From assembly GCF_032302195.1 (NCBI RefSeq), contig NZ_CP135275.1, forward strand, positions 7,628,719 to 7,692,718: 64,000 bases of DNA, given 5' to 3'. The stretch comes from Paenibacillus sp. MMS20-IR301 (lineage in GTDB: Bacteria; Bacillota; Bacilli; Paenibacillales; Paenibacillaceae). Each line of letters opens with the position of its first letter. The stretch's first letter is position 1. Below are positions 28,914 through 37,170 of the stretch, piece after piece. Position numbers and translations under genes: made by a program. The notes under the pieces were generated by a model, which worked only from the letters and a program-made list of their open reading frames with translations, made no database searches and had not been told where the DNA came from.

Positions 28914-29069
28914 ATGAGATATTCGCAAAAAGCTTGGACGTGGAACAGTATTCAGGGCTATACGGCGGGCTCGATGCCTGAGGCCTTTGCGGTAGCAAGA
29001 GCAGGCGGGGATGAGAAGGAGCTGCAGATCCTCAAGGGCAGAAGCCGCGGCCTTCTGCCGCGCACTTAA
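28914..29069 (+). CDS. Possible small protein of 51 aa
   Basis: A short frame begins at ATG 28914, eight bases after ACGGGGAG. It reads MRYSQKAWTWNSIQGYTAGS and continues with an Ala/Gly-rich and charged part (PEAFAVARAGGDEKELQILK) to TAA 29067-29069. It has no membrane segment and no family I recognise. The SD is good, but length and lack of homology keep it uncertain. It is the only plausible gene in the 28665-29282 gap. Confidence 0.4.
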   Translation: MRYSQKAWTWNSIQGYTAGSMPEAFAVARAGGDEKELQILKGRSRGLLPRT

Positions 29070-29282
29070 AGGGCAGGGGCTGCGGTTTTTGGCAAAGTAC
29101 TTGGATAATCACCCTGAGTCAGAGCTTCACTTTGCGGGATTAATTTGTGGGGCATTTTACTGTGCACAGAAAGGGTTTGTATAGCAGAATTTGCAAAACT
29201 GGCCAGGCCTCGTTAGAAATCCGCTTATTGCGGGTAATAGAATGACGAGAACAGAACAGCGTAGAGAGGAGAACTCCATCTC

Positions 29283-29789
29283 ATGAGTAAAGTAGCATTT
29301 CTGCTCGCAGACGGTTTTGAAGATTCGGAAATGAAGGTGCCTTATGATGAAGTCCTGCAGGCAGGCCATCAGGCAGACATTATTGGCCTGAAGGCGAATG
29401 AGACGCTGCTGGGCAAGAAGGGGAACGTCTCTTATGCGTCCGACAAGGCTATCAGCGACGTACAGGCACAAGATTATGACGCTGTAGTCATTCCGGGCGG
29501 TTCCTCGCCGGAGAATCTCCGCCTGAACCCGGATATCCTGCAATTTGTGCAGGATGCCGATGAAGCAGGCAAGCCTATTGCCGCCATTTGTCACGGGCCG
29601 CAGATTCTGATCAGCGCCGGGCTGCTGCAGGGCCGTACCCTAACCTCCTATCCGCCGCTGAAGGATGACATCATTAATGCCGGGGCGGAATTCAAGGATG
29701 AAGAGGTCGTGGTGGACGGAAATTATATTACTTCACGCACACCCAAGGATGAGCCCGCATTTGTGCGTGAGCTGCTTAAGGTGTTGTAA
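29283..29789 (+). CDS. DJ-1/PfpI family protein (general stress protein 18-like)
   Basis: A 168-aa class I glutamine-amidotransferase-like protein. The nucleophile elbow AAICHGPQ holds Cys103, and the acidic residues in ADGFEDSE match the Glu of the PfpI triad. It resembles B. subtilis YfkM. Members act as deglycases or proteases under stress, but the reaction of this one is unknown. It starts after GAGAGGAGAAC and is followed by another small soluble-protein gene. Confidence 0.9.
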   Translation: MSKVAFLLADGFEDSEMKVPYDEVLQAGHQADIIGLKANETLLGKKGNVSYASDKAISDVQAQDYDAVVIPGGSSPENLRLNPDILQFVQDADEAGKPIAAICHGPQILISAGLLQGRTLTSYPPLKDDIINAGAEFKDEEVVVDGNYITSRTPKDEPAFVRELLKVL

Positions 29790-29849
29790 TACAAGCTTGA
29801 CGGGAATGATTAAGGGAATGGTTACTCAACTAACTTAGGAGGGATTAAC

Positions 29850-30296
29850 ATGACGAAAAGAATCCAAGCCTATTTCAGCTCAGAAGACGCGGCGGAAGGT
29901 GCCAAGACAGCATTGATTCCTTATGGTGTAGAAGGTATTGAAGTATCTGCGTTAACGGATCCCCTGGATACCGGCCGCAATAGCCGGCGCAACATTCTGG
30001 TTCCGCTGGCTCCTTTTAATACCTCGGCTACAGCTGCCGGAGGAGTATACAGCACAGGAGGCGCGGCAGGACCGCTCACTGGGGCGGCGATTGTTCCGGG
30101 CGTAGCTTTGGATGATGATTCGGGGCGTGTGGATGATGAGCGTACAGCAGGAGAGGTCCATAACGGCTCCGATCTCAAGGATAGCGATCTGGAGAACCTG
30201 CATTATGTAATGGACCTAAAAGTAGCTGAGAACCACTACAATGAGGTTGTAGAGGTTCTGCGCGGCAAGCAGGCTTATGTGGAGATTTTTGATTAA
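29850..30296 (+). CDS. Unknown soluble protein, possibly stress related
   Basis: A 148-aa protein with a very good SD (TTAGGAGGGA). Two alpha/beta halves (KRIQAYFSSEDAAEGAKTAL and NLHYVMDLKVAENHYNEVVE) flank a middle rich in Gly, Ala and Pro (TAAGGVYSTGGAAGPLTGAA). The layout recalls YflT/GsiB-neighbour general stress proteins, in which a ferredoxin-like fold surrounds a Gly-rich loop. No catalytic motif is visible. It follows the PfpI gene by 60 bases and may be co-transcribed. Confidence 0.7.
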   Translation: MTKRIQAYFSSEDAAEGAKTALIPYGVEGIEVSALTDPLDTGRNSRRNILVPLAPFNTSATAAGGVYSTGGAAGPLTGAAIVPGVALDDDSGRVDDERTAGEVHNGSDLKDSDLENLHYVMDLKVAENHYNEVVEVLRGKQAYVEIFD

Positions 30297-30332
30297 GCAG
30301 GTATAGGCATAGCTTAGTCCGGTCGTACCGAT

Positions 30333-30366
30333 AGCTCCAGTCCTCCGCTGCGGAGAGGCTGGAGCT
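30333..30366. terminator. Hairpin after the 30296 stop, weak terminator
   Basis: AGCTCCAGTCCTCCGC and GGAGAGGCTGGAGCT form a long stem with a small bulge. The following GTTGTGTTGTC is a poor T tract, so it may stabilise the 3' end rather than terminate. Confidence 0.45.
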
Positions 30367-30549
30367 GTTGTGTTGTCAGGAGATCCGCTGCTGCGAGGGG
30401 AAGCGGAATGAATTCCCTAGACAGGGAATAGGGATGTAGTGTAATCTAATGTGTAGAGTTTTACACGGGCCTGGACGACGCAATAAAACGCTTTCTTTTC
30501 TGTAATGCAACTGTAATATTACATTCATGATTCCGAAATATAGCGTGTT

Positions 30550-30627
30550 TATAATAGAAGCATGACCCCCTTTTTTATAATATATGATGATGGACCTGCA
30601 GCAATCGGCTGCAGGTCATTTTTTTTG
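30550..30627 (+). ncRNA. Possible short transcript with its own -10 box and terminator
   Basis: A TATAAT at 30550-30555 is followed within 40 bases by a perfect 10-bp terminator stem, GACCTGCAGC / GCTGCAGGTC (30593-30617), and eight T. No good -35 is seen and no reading frame fits. A transcript of about 65 nt would result. A stand-alone terminator for the preceding genes is the simpler alternative. Confidence 0.35.
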
Positions 30628-30730
30628 AAATGTGTGCGGAAAATCGAATACAATATGCCACCGCGTGGGGAATCAAGCCAAATGTATGCGGAAAACCGAA
30701 TACAATGCCGACCGCGTGGGGAATCAAGCC
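30628..30730. repeat. Direct repeat, two copies of about 51 bp
   Basis: Two adjacent copies (30628-30679 and 30680-30730) share GCGGAAAA-CGAATACAAT and ACCGCGTGGGGAATCAAGCC. The period is again near 51 bp, but the sequence differs from the arrays at 5719 and 44545. Confidence 0.75.
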
Positions 30731-30785
30731 ATTTCGCTCTTGGGCAGCTGTGCAGAACAGGGTAACAGCGCAGTTTGAGCACGTG

Positions 30786-30975
30786 GCGGACTGAGAAGCG
30801 CTTATTTCCTGAAAATGCTCAATATACAGGGTTAAGCGGACTGGAATTCCGCCATTTAATTGATTTGAGCCCGAAATAGGCATAGCAGGCCTGTTAACGG
30901 ATTCTGAGTCCGTTTGCCCCGTAATTTCGCCGGATTTCACCCAATAGCGGATGCTCAGTCCGTTTCGTCAGGGTT
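30786..30975. repeat. Inverted-repeat-rich segment
   Basis: Related motifs GCGGACTGAGAAGCGC, GCGGACTGGAATTCCGCC, ACGGATTCTGAGTCCGTT and GCGGATGCTCAGTCCGTT are spread over 190 bases in both orientations. Several are palindromic on their own. No gene was found between 30297 and the hisS leader. Confidence 0.6.
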
Positions 30976-31081
30976 TGACCGCTGAAGTCCTGACGCAATT
31001 CGACTGAAATTGCGCTCTTTCGCCAATATCTGCCTTTATATGCCATGCGCGCGGTTTTGGCAGGCAAATTCAATTCATTCC

Positions 31082-31110
31082 TTGACTTTAGCGCAGTGGT
31101 TCAGTAGAAT
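31082..31110 (+). promoter_or_regulatory. Sigma-A promoter of the hisS-aspS operon
   Basis: TTGACT (31082-31087), a 17-base spacer and TAGAAT (31105-31110). The T-box leader begins about 30 bases downstream. Confidence 0.85.
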
Positions 31111-31140
31111 CTAACAATATACGATATGTTATAACGTTTT

Positions 31141-31487
31141 GATGACGGGACCAAGTAATCCGTAACCCACAACCCCAGAGAGGAATCCCGCTGGTTAAGC
31201 TGCCGCCCAGGTGAAGGACGGTACAGCATAATCCGCATGGCTGTAAGGATTCTGTTGATGAGCGGATGAATGACCTCCCCGAGAACGCACGGTGAACGCA
31301 GGCAGCAGCAGGTTGCCTAAGGCCAGTAACCGACTTGCGCGTAGGCGGGCGTTAACCGCTTTGAGCGGATTATGAAGCAGCGCAGCTGCTGCACTGATCC
31401 GGAATGTGGGTGGTACCACGGGTGAATTATTGGTTATGATAATCCCTCGTCCCTGTTTGTAATGAACAGGGCGGGGGATTTTTTGTT
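31141..31487 (+). promoter_or_regulatory. T-box riboswitch controlling hisS-aspS
   Basis: The 5' end GATGACGGGACCAAGTAATC, the AGAGAGGAATCCCGC region and the T-box sequence GTGGGTGGTACCACGGG (31405-31421) match T-box leaders. The terminator (31441-31480) pairs AATCCCTCGTCCCTGTT with AACAGGGCGGGGGATT before a T run, and TCGTCCC is available to form the alternative antiterminator with the T-box bulge. Uncharged tRNA binding would favour read-through. A CAC triplet at 31288-31290 is a candidate His specifier, in line with hisS as first gene, but I could not fold stem I to confirm it. Confidence 0.9.
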
Positions 31488-31525
31488 GTTTTTTGATGAG
31501 GGGTTATTTTCAGGAGGGATAGGCT

Positions 31526-32779
31526 GTGGCTAAAGAAAGATTCGAGAAACCAACCGGTACGCAGGATGTGCTTCCGGGTGCAGTGGAGAAATGGCAGGTT
31601 GTTGAGGGGAAGGCCAGAGATCTGTGCCGCCGGTTCAACTACCGGGAGATCCGCACGCCAATGTTCGAGCACACCGGGCTGTTCGAGCGCGGCGTAGGTG
31701 AAACAACGGATATTGTCGAAGGGGAAATGTACACCTTCAAGGATAAGGGTGACCGTGATCTGGCGCTGCGTCCCGAAGGGACCGCCGGTGTTGTCCGGGC
31801 GTATGTGCAGAACAAGCTGTATGGCGAGCCGGATGTCAGCAAGCTGTATTATATCGGCCCGATGTTCCGTTATGAGCGCCCCCAGGCGGGCCGTTACCGC
31901 CAGTTCCACCAGTTCGGCATAGAAGCCTTCGGAGCGGTTGATCCGGCAATTGATGCCGAAGTCATCTCGCTCGGCTACCAGTTCTACATTGACCTGGGGC
32001 TGAAGGATGTACGGGTGGAGCTGAATTCTGTAGGCAACGCGCCGAGCCGTGCGGCTTACCGGGAGAAGCTGCTCGATTTCCTGAGACCGATGAGAGACAA
32101 TCTGTGCAGTGACTGCCAGCGCCGGATGGAACGCAACCCGCTGCGCGTGCTGGACTGCAAGGTCGACCAGGATAAATTCGGCGGTGCACCGTCGATTCTG
32201 GACAGTCTGGATGAAGAATGTACAGAGCATTTTGCCAAGGTAAAAGGTCACTTGGACGTTATGGGCGTGGAGTACAGCATCAATCCCCGTCTCGTGCGCG
32301 GCCTGGATTATTACACGCATACAGCGTTTGAGTATAAAGCAGCGGGTATCGGTTCTATCGATACAGTTGGCGGCGGCGGCCGGTATAACGGCCTCGTGGA
32401 GGAAATCGGAGGACCGGATCAGCCGGGCATCGGTTTCGGTATTGGTCTGGAACGCATTCTGCTGATTCTGGAGAATCAGGGTGTGGAGCTGGAGCAGGCG
32501 AAGCCGCTTGATGTGTATTTTGTCGCACTGGGTGAAGCCGCGGACCTGGAGATTACGAAGCAGCTGTTCCACCTGCGCAGCCTGGGCTTCTCCGCCGAGC
32601 GCGATTACCTGGGACGCAAGATGAAGGCACAGATGAAGTCGGCGGACCGCATGTCGGCCCGGTATACAGCGATTCTTGGCGAAGATGAGCTGAAGGGCGG
32701 CGTGATCGCCCTGAAATCGATGGAAACCGGCGAGCAGCGGACAGTGAAGCTGGATGAGCTGGCGCAGGCGCTGAACTAG
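31526..32779 (+). CDS. hisS: Histidine--tRNA ligase
   Basis: Class II synthetase charging tRNA-His. The 417-aa protein starts at GTG 31526 behind AGGAGGGATAGGCT. Motifs seen: PTGTQDVLPG at the N-terminus, motif 2 (YIGPMFRYERPQAGRYRQFH), the histidine-A motifs LVRGLDYYTHTAFEY and IGFGIGLERILLIL (motif 3), and the C-terminal anticodon-binding domain (LDVYFVALGEAADLEITKQL). It is expressed from the T-box-controlled promoter upstream and followed by aspS. Confidence 0.98.
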   Translation: MAKERFEKPTGTQDVLPGAVEKWQVVEGKARDLCRRFNYREIRTPMFEHTGLFERGVGETTDIVEGEMYTFKDKGDRDLALRPEGTAGVVRAYVQNKLYGEPDVSKLYYIGPMFRYERPQAGRYRQFHQFGIEAFGAVDPAIDAEVISLGYQFYIDLGLKDVRVELNSVGNAPSRAAYREKLLDFLRPMRDNLCSDCQRRMERNPLRVLDCKVDQDKFGGAPSILDSLDEECTEHFAKVKGHLDVMGVEYSINPRLVRGLDYYTHTAFEYKAAGIGSIDTVGGGGRYNGLVEEIGGPDQPGIGFGIGLERILLILENQGVELEQAKPLDVYFVALGEAADLEITKQLFHLRSLGFSAERDYLGRKMKAQMKSADRMSARYTAILGEDELKGGVIALKSMETGEQRTVKLDELAQALN

Positions 32780-32858
32780 GCTTAGAACGTTGTGCAAGGC
32801 GGATGCAGCCATCCGCTCAAATACATGTAATTTTAACGATGAAGGGGTAGGATAAAAG

Positions 32859-34637
32859 ATGAGCAGAACCCATAACTGCGGACAATTAACAACGGCAAGC
32901 ATTGGCGAGACCGTAACACTGAACGGCTGGGTACAGACCCGCCGTGACCTTGGGGGCGTACTATTTATTGACCTGCGCGACCGTACAGGGATTGTGCAGA
33001 TTGTATTTAACCCCGACTATTCCGGAGAAGCGCTGCAGATTGCCGATAAGGTTCGCAGTGAATACGTGCTGGCTGTAACAGGTAAAGTGGTTAAACGGGA
33101 TGATGAAACGATCAACCGCAACCTGCCGACCGGCGAGATTGAAGTACAGATTACAGACATCGAAGTGCTGAATGCTGCGAAGACCCCTCCGTTCTTCATT
33201 GAAGACGGTGTGGAAGTCGATGAATCGCTGCGGATGAAATACCGTTACCTGGATCTGCGCCGTCCTGAGATGCACAAGACGCTGCTGCTCCGCTCCAAAG
33301 CGGCGAAGATCTTCCGCGACTTTCTGGACAGTGAAGGCTTCATTGATATTGAAACACCGATTTTGACCAAAAGCTCACCGGAAGGCGCACGTGATTATCT
33401 CGTGCCAAGCCGTGTGCATGAAGGCGAATTCTTCGCGCTTCCGCAGTCTCCGCAGATCTATAAGCAGCTGCTGATGGTCGGCGGGATTGAGCGTTATTAC
33501 CAGATGGCCCGCTGTTTCCGCGATGAGGACCTGCGCGCAGACCGCCAGCCGGAATTCACCCAGTTCGACATCGAGACCTCCTTCATGCCGCAGGATGAAC
33601 TGCTGGCCATGATGGAGCAGCTGATGCAGCGCCTGCTGAAGGAAACGATCGGCGTAGAGGTTGCCCTGCCGTTCCAGCGTCTGACTTATGCTGAAGCGAT
33701 CGGCAAATATGGTTCTGACAAGCCTGACCTGCGGTTCGGCCTGGAGCTGGTTGAGATGAACGACATCGTTGCTGCCAGCGGCGTGAAGGTATTCGCTTCC
33801 GTAATTGAGAAGGGCGGAGAAGTGAAATGTCTCAATGCCAAGGGCTGCGGCACTTGGACCCGTAAGGAGATTGATGACCTCGGACCTTATGCTGCCCGCT
33901 ATGGCGCCAAAGGCCTGGCCTGGATTCAAGTCAAAGACGGTGAGTTCAAAGGACCGATTGTGAAGTTCTTCTCCGAAGAGGAAATTGCTGCCGTGAGAGA
34001 ACGTACAGGTGCCGAAGAAGGCGACCTTCTGCTCTTCTCCGCTGATACGAAGAAGGTCGTAGCTGATGTGCTTGGTGCACTTCGCCTGAAGATCGGACGC
34101 CAGCTTGGCCTGATCGACGACAGTGTGTTCAAATTTGCCTGGGTAACTGAATTCCCGCTGCTCAGCTATGATGAAGAACAGAAACGTTATATGGCTGAAC
34201 ACCATCCGTTCACCCGTCCAATGGACGAAGACCTGCACCTGTTTGACACTGATCCGGGTGCGATCCGTGCGCAGGCTTATGATATCGTGCTTAACGGTTA
34301 TGAAGTGGGCGGCGGCTCCCAGCGTATCTACAAACGTGATGTTCAGGAGAAAATGTTCGATGCCCTGGGCTTCTCGCCGGAGCTGGCCTATGAGAAATTC
34401 GGCTATCTGATGGATGCCTTCGAATATGGCACGCCTCCGCACGGCGGCATCGCGTTTGGTTTCGACCGTCTGATTATGCTGCTGGCCGGCCGCACCAATC
34501 TGCGTGAGACGATTGCCTTCCCTAAAACGGCAAGTGCAACCGATCTGCTGATGGATGCCCCGTCCCCGGTGGATGCAGCACAACTGGAGCAGCTGCACAT
34601 CAAATTGGCACCGAAACCGGAAAAAGAAAAGAAATAA
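32859..34637 (+). CDS. aspS: Aspartate--tRNA ligase
   Basis: Class IIb synthetase, 592 aa, charging tRNA-Asp (tRNA-Asn too in non-discriminating forms). Domains in order: N-terminal OB-fold anticodon-binding domain ([20 protein letters not shown]), catalytic core with the flipping loop FLVPSR-like segment [20 protein letters not shown], motif 2 [17 protein letters not shown], the bacterial GAD insertion domain and motif 3 [15 protein letters not shown]. It lies 79 bases after hisS, the normal Bacillota pair, with SD GAAGGGGTAGG. The short tail is lysine rich (PKPEKEKK). Confidence 0.98.
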   Translation: MSRTHNCGQLTTASIGETVTLNGWVQTRRDLGGVLFIDLRDRTGIVQIVFNPDYSGEALQIADKVRSEYVLAVTGKVVKRDDETINRNLPTGEIEVQITDIEVLNAAKTPPFFIEDGVEVDESLRMKYRYLDLRRPEMHKTLLLRSKAAKIFRDFLDSEGFIDIETPILTKSSPEGARDYLVPSRVHEGEFFALPQSPQIYKQLLMVGGIERYYQMARCFRDEDLRADRQPEFTQFDIETSFMPQDELLAMMEQLMQRLLKETIGVEVALPFQRLTYAEAIGKYGSDKPDLRFGLELVEMNDIVAASGVKVFASVIEKGGEVKCLNAKGCGTWTRKEIDDLGPYAARYGAKGLAWIQVKDGEFKGPIVKFFSEEEIAAVRERTGAEEGDLLLFSADTKKVVADVLGALRLKIGRQLGLIDDSVFKFAWVTEFPLLSYDEEQKRYMAEHHPFTRPMDEDLHLFDTDPGAIRAQAYDIVLNGYEVGGGSQRIYKRDVQEKMFDALGFSPELAYEKFGYLMDAFEYGTPPHGGIAFGFDRLIMLLAGRTNLRETIAFPKTASATDLLMDAPSPVDAAQLEQLHIKLAPKPEKEKK

Positions 34638-34715
34638 ATTATAAATATGCGGCGGGGTGACAGAGGCGGACTCAAGCAGCTGCGCCCCGCAGGCTTGCAT
34701 AAGGAGGCTGACATT

Positions 34716-35474
34716 ATGCTGAATCAGTTCTCGCGTACAGAACTGGCAATTGGACCGGAAGGCCTGGATATTATGAAGAACAGCACAGTTGCTGTGCTGG
34801 GGATTGGCGGAGTAGGCGCGATGGCTGTGGAAGCTCTCGCCCGGACCGGTATCGGCCGTATTATCCTGATTGATAAGGATTCGGTCGATATTACCAATAT
34901 CAACCGCCAGATTCATGCGCTGACAACGACAATCGGCCAGAACAAAACCGATCTGATGGTTGACCGCATCAAGCTGATCAATCCGGAATGCGAAGCGATT
35001 GCGCTGAACATGTTCTACACCGAGGAGACTTACGAAGAGCTGTTCAATTATAAGCCGGACTATGTTATTGACGCTTCGGATACGATCATCTACAAGATTC
35101 ATCTGATCAAGGAATGTCTGACCCGGGGGATCCCGATGATCTCCAGTATGGGGGCGGCTAACAAAATGGACCCGACCCGGTTCCAGGTAGCCGACATCTC
35201 CAAGACGACGATGGACCCGATTGCCCGCGTGATCCGCACGAAGCTGCGCAAGGAAGGCATCAAGAAAGGCGTGAAGGTGGTATTCTCCACCGAGAAGCCT
35301 GTGAAGCCGCGTGAGGATGTAACAGAGCAGATTGTTCCTGCCAATGCGCCGGACCGGCGCAAGGCGAAGCAGCCACCGGCCAGTAATTCCTACGTACCGC
35401 CGGTAGTCGGCCTGATCATGGTCAGTGCGACAGTTCGTGACCTGCTGGACGCTGGCGGCATAACGTTTGAGTAG
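34716..35474 (+). CDS. tcdA: tRNA threonylcarbamoyladenosine dehydratase TcdA
   Basis: E1-like ATP-dependent enzyme that cyclises t6A37 of tRNA to ct6A (CsdL/YgdL/YrvM family). The 252-aa protein has the nucleotide-binding motif VAVLGIGGVGAMAVEALART, the DKDSVDITNINRQIHA loop typical of the family, and DASDTIIYKIHLIKECL. ATG 34716 is chosen because AAGGAGG lies about eight bases upstream; the longer frame from 34647 has no SD. As in B. subtilis (yrvM), it follows aspS. A terminator comes 15 bases after the stop. Confidence 0.93.
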   Translation: MLNQFSRTELAIGPEGLDIMKNSTVAVLGIGGVGAMAVEALARTGIGRIILIDKDSVDITNINRQIHALTTTIGQNKTDLMVDRIKLINPECEAIALNMFYTEETYEELFNYKPDYVIDASDTIIYKIHLIKECLTRGIPMISSMGAANKMDPTRFQVADISKTTMDPIARVIRTKLRKEGIKKGVKVVFSTEKPVKPREDVTEQIVPANAPDRRKAKQPPASNSYVPPVVGLIMVSATVRDLLDAGGITFE

Positions 35475-35489
35475 AGTTTAACAGGACCT

Positions 35490-35529
35490 AAAGGGCGTGC
35501 AGGCCGGTTCCCGGCTGCATGCCCTTTTA
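35490..35529 (+). terminator. Rho-independent terminator after tcdA
   Basis: AAAGGGCGTGCAGGCCGG pairs with CCGGCTGCATGCCCTTT (one bulge, one wobble) across a TTC loop, followed by TTAT. Confidence 0.85.
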
Positions 35530-35672
35530 TTGCGGTCCTCCGGCTGTGCAATAATGAATCACCCTATATAATCCGGGATTACCGGCATACTAGCTATACC
35601 GGCCCGGCTGATTACGAAGCAGGCAAACCGGGTAATAGCCAGCGGAACTTAACATTAGTTGGAGGTTGTTAC

Positions 35673-36974
35673 ATGAAAGCGAATTTTTGGCGGAACAGCG
35701 TAGGGATGGAACCGGGCGATAACTGGAAACAGGAATGGGCGGCAGGAATTCTCTCGTATTTCGCTTCAGTATATATTGTTATGGTCAATGCGGCGATTCT
35801 GCATGATGCAGGCATGCCGCTGCGGGCGGGAATGGTGGCTACCCTGCTGACAGCCATTACAGGCTGCCTGCTGATGGCTTTTGGCGGCAAAACACCGATC
35901 ATCGTTGTCCCGGGCATGGGGATTAACGCATTTTTCACCTATACGCTTGTGCATTCCATGAAGCTGGACTGGCGCGAGGCACTGGCCGTTGTTGTAGTAA
36001 CGGGTGTACTGTTTGCCGTTGTGGCCTTTACCTCACTCTACCGCATCCTCAGCGACGCGATTCCCCATAATCTGCAGCATGCGATTACTGTCGGAATCGG
36101 GCTGTTCCTGACATTTATCGGGCTGCAAAAAAGCGGGATTGTTATCGCCCACGCCACGACCTTCGTCGCCATCGGGCATTTCAGTGATCCGGCAGTGATC
36201 ACTTCGGTGGTAACACTGCTGCTCGCGCTGGTCCTGTTCATCCGCGGTACGCGCGGCGGCCTGCTGATCAGTATGATTGCCGGGACAGGGCTTGCCTATC
36301 TGCTGGGAGCGGCTCACGCCCCTGCGGCTAAGGAATCAGGGCATGTATTCAGCGGCTATGGCGGTGTGTTCGCCGGGATGGACTGGAGCGGCTTCATCAG
36401 CCTCGTCTTCTGGATTGCCGTGTTCCTGCTGCTGCTGATCGTGGTCTTCGAGAATATCGGGCTTATCTCTTCACAGACCTTGATGGCAGGCCGCCCGGAA
36501 CGCTTCAAAAGCAGTCTGCGGGCACTGTCTCTCGCCAACATCGCAGCAGGCCTCTTCGGCAGCAGCCCGGTCGTAGCCGCAGCCGAGTCTACTGCCGGTA
36601 TCGCCGCAGGCGGACGCTCCGGCCTGACCTCACTGGTCACCGGCCTGCTGTTCGGGGCCACGTTCCTGTTCATTCCGCTGCTGGCCTACGTGCCGGACAG
36701 CGCAATTGCGCCGATTCTGATCGTAATCGGCGGACTGATGGTCCAGAGTGTCCGCGAGATGGATCTCAGTGATATGACTGAGCTGTTCCCGGCGTTTCTG
36801 GTCATGGTCATGATCCCGTTCACCTATAGCATTGTGGACGGTATGGCTTTCGGCTTCATCACTTACCCGATTGTGAAGCTGGCCGTAGGCAAAGGCAAAG
36901 ATGTGCCCCCGGCACTGTACGGCATTGCCGGGCTGTTCGTAGCGAACTTTGTACTGCATGCGCTGATGGGATAA
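35673..36974 (+). CDS. NCS2 purine permease (AzgA/PbuG-like)
   Basis: Nucleobase transporter of the AzgA-like NCS2 group, 433 aa, probably moving adenine, guanine or hypoxanthine. Family stretches: EWAAGILSYFASVYIVMVNA at the N-terminus, VPGMGINAFFTYTLV, FENIGLISSQTLMAGRP, and SSPVVAAAESTAGIAAGGRSG-type segment (PVVAAAESTAGIAAGGRSGL), which holds the expected substrate-binding Glu. ATG 35673 follows TTGGAGG. The gene sits between tcdA and helD, where B. subtilis has rarA, so it is an insertion relative to that order. Confidence 0.88.
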   Translation: MKANFWRNSVGMEPGDNWKQEWAAGILSYFASVYIVMVNAAILHDAGMPLRAGMVATLLTAITGCLLMAFGGKTPIIVVPGMGINAFFTYTLVHSMKLDWREALAVVVVTGVLFAVVAFTSLYRILSDAIPHNLQHAITVGIGLFLTFIGLQKSGIVIAHATTFVAIGHFSDPAVITSVVTLLLALVLFIRGTRGGLLISMIAGTGLAYLLGAAHAPAAKESGHVFSGYGGVFAGMDWSGFISLVFWIAVFLLLLIVVFENIGLISSQTLMAGRPERFKSSLRALSLANIAAGLFGSSPVVAAAESTAGIAAGGRSGLTSLVTGLLFGATFLFIPLLAYVPDSAIAPILIVIGGLMVQSVREMDLSDMTELFPAFLVMVMIPFTYSIVDGMAFGFITYPIVKLAVGKGKDVPPALYGIAGLFVANFVLHALMG

Positions 36975-37058
36975 CTGCTGACTGTCCATTACGCTAGTGT
37001 AATCATTTCGCCAGCAGCCGGCTGCAGCTTGAAATATCTGGCTTTCCCTGTCCCGGTG

Positions 37059-37067
37059 TGATATGAT
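37059..37067 (+). promoter_or_regulatory. Extended -10 promoter of helD
   Basis: TGATATGAT at 37059-37067 combines a TG element with TATGAT; no good -35 is seen. Transcription would start near 37074, placing the leader cassette at the very 5' end of the mRNA. Confidence 0.55.
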
Positions 37068-37071
37068 GTAC

Positions 37072-37161
37072 TGCTCACACACACTTAAGGTGCATGCTTC
37101 CGAAGCGAGTTTTGCACGAAGGAAAGTCGGGTGCAGTATTGCTCGCAAAACTTTTAGGAGG
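37072..37161 (+). promoter_or_regulatory. Conserved 5' leader cassette (copy 3), upstream of helD
   Basis: It begins TGCTCACACACACTTAAGG, continues ATGCTTCCGAAGCGAG and TTTTGC, and ends GCAAAACTTTTAGGAGG, the SD of helD. AGTTTTGC and GCAAAACT are complementary and CTTCC can pair with GGAGG. The internal frame 37094-37168 encodes 24 aa, MLPKRVLHEGKSGAVLLAKL then LGGN, and its stop lies two bases before the helD start, so translation of the small frame would run through the SD. The pairing is seen; the control mode is inferred. Confidence 0.7.
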
Positions 37162-37170
37162 TAACTGAAA

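Noticed and set aside
33375..35102. Very long minus-strand open frame (575 codons) opposite aspS and tcdA
   Set aside because: It mirrors two well-identified genes, has no family resemblance and no SD; high GC at third positions opens such antisense frames. The same applies to 31427-32902 and 37840-39450.
35555..35640. Guanine/adenine riboswitch before the NCS2 purine permease
   Set aside because: TATATAATCC and TGATTACG are present, but the (G/A)GTTTCTACC junction and proper P2/P3 stems are missing.
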